The notes beneath the pieces were generated by a model. That model saw only the letters and a program-made list of their open reading frames with translations. It searched no databases and was not told the origin of the DNA. A program made the position numbers and the translations under genes. A DNA stretch of 64,000 bases. Source: Streptomyces albiflavescens. Its GTDB lineage: Bacteria; Actinomycetota; Actinomycetes; Streptomycetales; Streptomycetaceae. Location: positions 475,798 to 539,797 of the forward strand of contig NZ_BMMM01000002.1 in assembly GCF_014645835.1 (NCBI RefSeq), in the 5' to 3' direction. This document shows positions 61,803-64,000 of this stretch, piece after piece. Numbering within the stretch: the first letter of the stretch is position 1; each line of letters opens with the position of its first letter.

Positions 61803-62620
61803 GACAGCACCCTCCGTTCGATGAGACGGACCGCGCTGTCGGAGATGAGGCCGAAGACGCCGTAGACGAGCAGGCCCACGAGGATGACGTCGGACTGGCC
61901 GTAGTTCTGGGCCTGGAACATCATGTAGCCGAGTCCGCTGGTGGCGTTGATCTGCTCGAGGACCACCAGGCCCAGCCAGGACCCGGTCACCCCGAGCCGG
62001 AGTCCGACGAAGAAGCCGGGCAGGGCGCCGGGGATGACGATCTGGCGGATGAAGGCCCACCGAGACAGGCCCTGGACCTCGGCGAGTTCGACGAAACGGC
62101 TGTCGATTCCGGACAGCGCGGCGTGTGTGTTGAGGTAGATCGGGATGTAGACGACGATGGCGATGATCGCGATCTTGAACGTCTCGCCGATGCCCAGCCA
62201 CAGGATGAACAGAGGGATCAGCCCGAGGGTCGGGATCGCCCGGTTGAGCTGCACCGTCCCGTCGATCAGCGCCTCGCCGACCCGGCTGAGCCCGGCCGCC
62301 AGCGCGAGCGCGACTCCGGCGGTGAGGCCGATGGCGAATCCGTACCCGGCGCGCTCCAGCGAGGTCAGGATGTCGGTGCGCAGAGTCCCGGCGGTCCACA
62401 GATGACCGGCCGTCCTCAGGACCGTCCAGGGGGCCGGGATCGCGCCGGGGTCGAGCTGTCCGGCGGCGGAGGCGACGGCCCACAGGGCGACGACGAGGGC
62501 GGGGCCGATCAGCCGGGAGGCGGGCAGGCGTTTGCCGGGAGAGAGTCCGCGGCGGCGTCGTACCCGGTGGCTCTCTTCCTGAGCCGTCACCGGCGCGGCC
62601 GTGGTCGTGGTGGTGGTCAT
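61778..62620 (-). CDS. ssuC: Sulfonate ABC transporter permease
   Basis: A 280-residue permease with about six helices. The EAA-like coupling loop is FVELAEVQGLSRWAFIRQIVIPGALPGFFVGLRLGVTGSW. A polar N-terminal tail carries six consecutive Thr residues. ATG 62620 has GGAGGTGACCGCC upstream, overlapping the end of the binding-protein gene. The 25-base overlap with the ATPase gene is longer than usual. Confidence 0.9.
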   Translation of the reverse strand: MTTTTTTAAPVTAQEESHRVRRRRGLSPGKRLPASRLIGPALVVALWAVASAAGQLDPGAIPAPWTVLRTAGHLWTAGTLRTDILTSLERAGYGFAIGLTAGVALALAAGLSRVGEALIDGTVQLNRAIPTLGLIPLFILWLGIGETFKIAIIAIVVYIPIYLNTHAALSGIDSRFVELAEVQGLSRWAFIRQIVIPGALPGFFVGLRLGVTGSWLGLVVLEQINATSGLGYMMFQAQNYGQSDVILVGLLVYGVFGLISDSAVRLIERRVLSWRRTLSS

Positions 62621-62625
62621 GGCGG

Positions 62626-63693
62626 TCACCTCCGGTACTCCGCCGGTACGGCCTTGGCGGCGATGCCCTCGAAGCGGTGGTCGAAGAGCGAGGAGACGTC
62701 GAACTTCTTCACGAAGCCGCCCTCCGCCAGCAGATCGGCAGTCTCCTGCTCCCACCTGACGGCCTCGTCCCAACTCGGCGGGAACAGTGGCTTGTTGGCG
62801 AGCTTGGTGATCGACTGGGCCTGCGCGAGGGTCAGGTTCTGCGTCTTGACGTAGAACTCCTCGTTCCAGGTGTCGGGGTTCTCGTACGTCCAGATCTGGC
62901 CCTTGGCCCAGTACGGGATGTAGGCCGCGACCGCGGCCGCCTTCGCGGAGTCGTTGAGCACGGAGGTCGGCGCCCACAGGAGGTTGAGGAGGTCGACGAC
63001 GTCCGTGGTGATGACGTGGGCGCCCTTCGACTCGTACTGCTGCAGATAGGCGGGCACCTGGGTATTGCCGAGTGGGGCGATGTCCACCTGGCCGGACTGC
63101 AGGGCCGTCAGGAACTGGTTGCTGGTCAGCGGGACGAGCTCGACGTCGTCGTACGCGAGGCCCGCCTTCTTCAACGCCCGCAGGAGGACGACGCCCTGGG
63201 CCTGGCCCTGCGAGAAGGCGAGCTTCTTGCCCTTGAAGCCGGCGACCGACCGGATGTCGCTGCCGGGCTTGGTGGCGAAGAGGTAGTTGGGTTTGCGGGT
63301 GATGTTGATCGCGACGATCTTCGCGTCGAAGCCCTGGTAGTGCGCCTGGATCGGCGGAATGCCCGCGTTGTTGCCGACGTCCAGGGACTTGGCGCGGAAC
63401 GCGTTGATGACATCCGGACCGGCGCCGATGTTCAACCAGTTCGACACCTTGAACGGCAGGTCGCCCAACTTGGCCAGCTTGAACTGGAGTTGCTGCGTGC
63501 CCAGGTAGGAGGCGATCTTGAGACTCGTACCGGCCGGGACCTTGTCGGCCGGCGGGGCGGTCGAGGCGCCCTTGGTGTCGGCGGCCGCACTGCTTCCCGC
63601 GCAGCCGCTCAGCCCGGCGACGCCGGCCGCGGCGCCGAGCAGGGAAGTGAGGAAGAGCCGTCGGTCGACACCCGACACGGGAGAAGAGGGCAT
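62626..63693 (-). CDS. ssuA: Sulfonate-binding lipoprotein
   Basis: A 355-residue substrate-binding protein of the SsuA/TauA type. The N-terminus (VDRRLFLTSLLGAAAGVAGLSGCAG) combines a twin-arginine-like signal with a lipobox Cys. The mature part has LKIASYLGTQQLQFKLAKLGDLPFKVSNWLNIGAGPDVINAFRAKSLDVGN and VAINITRKPNYLFATKPGSDIRSVAGFKGKKLAFSQGQAQG. ATG 63693 follows GGAGTCCTGCC. It is the first structural gene of the sulfur operon and lies 115 bases after the candidate cysteine leader peptide. Confidence 0.92.
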   Translation of the reverse strand: MPSSPVSGVDRRLFLTSLLGAAAGVAGLSGCAGSSAAADTKGASTAPPADKVPAGTSLKIASYLGTQQLQFKLAKLGDLPFKVSNWLNIGAGPDVINAFRAKSLDVGNNAGIPPIQAHYQGFDAKIVAINITRKPNYLFATKPGSDIRSVAGFKGKKLAFSQGQAQGVVLLRALKKAGLAYDDVELVPLTSNQFLTALQSGQVDIAPLGNTQVPAYLQQYESKGAHVITTDVVDLLNLLWAPTSVLNDSAKAAAVAAYIPYWAKGQIWTYENPDTWNEEFYVKTQNLTLAQAQSITKLANKPLFPPSWDEAVRWEQETADLLAEGGFVKKFDVSSLFDHRFEGIAAKAVPAEYRR

Positions 63694-63808
63694 GGCAGGA
63701 CTCCGTGAGTTGAGAAGGCAGGAATACACGCGGAATTCAGGGCGCGAGGAAGCCCGGAGAAAGAGAATTTACGCAGGAAGAAATGAGCGCTTCACACGCG
63801 GCAACGTG
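63694..63808 (-). promoter_or_regulatory. Possible attenuation region of the sulfur operon
   Basis: The 115 bases between the leader stop and the ssuA start contain the small hairpin ACACG-ttgccg-CGTGT immediately after the leader stop and a GGGC/GCCC pairing with an A/T-rich stretch between (TAAATTCTCTTTCTCC). No conventional T-tailed terminator is visible, so the mechanism is uncertain. Confidence 0.35.
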
Positions 63809-63868
63809 TCAGCAACAAAGGGTGCGACAGCTCACGAACGGGCTCATGAGCAGGATGTTCCTGGTCAC
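63809..63868 (-). CDS. Candidate cysteine leader peptide
   Basis: A 19-codon ORF upstream of the sulfur operon on the same strand. GTG 63868 has AGGGGG five bases upstream; GTG 63874 is also in frame. The product ends in a Cys-rich run (VSCRTLCC), with three Cys among the last six residues before the TGA. Streptomycetes often carry short cysteine-rich leader peptides before sulfur-uptake genes, thought to sense cysteine supply by attenuation. This ORF lacks the commonest HVDLCR-like motif. Just after its stop, ACACG and CGTGT can pair around TTGCCG. Confidence 0.55.
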   Translation of the reverse strand: MTRNILLMSPFVSCRTLCC

Positions 63869-63901
63869 GCACACCCCCTGTCAACATTCGGAGTTTCTGA
63901 A

Positions 63902-64000
63902 TTAAATAGCCTCAGGTGAAGCGGCCAGCGGATCCCGGTAGAGCACGTCGAGCGCCACCGAACCGCCGGCCACGGCGAGTACGGAATCCGGGAAACTCGT
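63902..64000 (-). CDS. 3' end of a gene truncated by the window edge
   Basis: The last 32 codons of a leftward gene, ending at TAA 63904-63902. The visible residues are TSFPDSVLAVAGGSVALDVLYRDPLAASPEAI. The pattern AVAGGSVALDVLYRDP weakly recalls the C-terminus of ROK-family regulators or kinases, but this is too short to name. The leader ORF begins 33 bases later, so an upstream promoter for the sulfur operon may lie inside this gene; TATTTAA at 63907-63901 is a possible -10 box. Confidence 0.6.
   Translation of the reverse strand, partial: TSFPDSVLAVAGGSVALDVLYRDPLAASPEAI

Noticed and set aside
63783..63905. Plus-strand 40-codon frame (MSASHAATC...) in the sulfur leader
   Set aside because: It lies opposite the operon direction and overlaps the better-supported minus-strand Cys leader. 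AGGAAG upstream is a plausible ribosome site, so it cannot be fully excluded.

Overview
The window is high-GC actinobacterial DNA, almost certainly from the chromosome of a Streptomyces. The evidence is strong third-position GC bias, GTG and TTG starts behind GGAGG-type ribosome sites, Tat and lipoprotein signals, rare TTA codons (only two found in frame, in two genes), a mycothiol-dependent nitroreductase-type protein, many one-component regulators, and the intergenic palindromes typical of the genus. No rRNA, tRNA, CRISPR array, prophage or complete insertion sequence was seen. All assignments come from reading the sequence; no database search was run.

Layout. 0-5 kb: an MscS channel, an HNH endonuclease and a PadR-ATPase-permease operon that carries three tandem copies of a start-site module before the permease. 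5-11 kb: a large secreted GH84 glycosidase, divergent from an odd small peptide gene joined to malQ. 11-18.3 kb: a TetR regulator and FAD monooxygenase separated by an operator array, a secreted trypsin-like protease, a MarR regulator divergent from two EamA exporters, and a LysR regulator. 18.3-21 kb: a MITE-like inverted-repeat element, a zinc-ribbon/ECF sigma fusion and an atypical SDR. 21-30.6 kb: aminopeptidase N, a DUF1203 protein, asd between two TerD-family genes, and an ECF sigma factor with a membrane partner. 30.7-45.7 kb: mostly single genes, including a secreted subtilase, a CGNR regulator, a VOC protein, a Tat-exported metallophosphoesterase, a serine hydrolase, an isochorismatase-like hydrolase, a second aminopeptidase N and a nitroreductase-like protein.

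45.8-57 kb is a carbohydrate or polyol locus. A leftward operon encodes binding protein, permease, permease, ATPase, DeoR regulator, second ATPase, hydroxyacid dehydrogenase and FGGY kinase. A second FGGY kinase and a histidine phosphatase are divergent from it. Several junctions overlap by four bases, a palindrome lies between the divergent starts, and the binding-protein gene has a TTA codon. The substrate cannot be read from sequence.

57.3-64 kb: an amino-acid permease, then a leftward sulfonate or sulfate-ester operon (binding protein, permease, ATPase, flavin monooxygenase, TauD-type dioxygenase). A short ORF ending Cys-Arg-Thr-Leu-Cys-Cys lies upstream and looks like a cysteine-sensing leader peptide. 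The window ends in the 3' end of another leftward gene.

The items most worth a second look are the triplicated start module, the cysteine leader, the TetR operator array, the zinc-ribbon/sigma fusion, and the two-ATPase locus whose two ATPases both have Glu in place of the Q-loop Gln.
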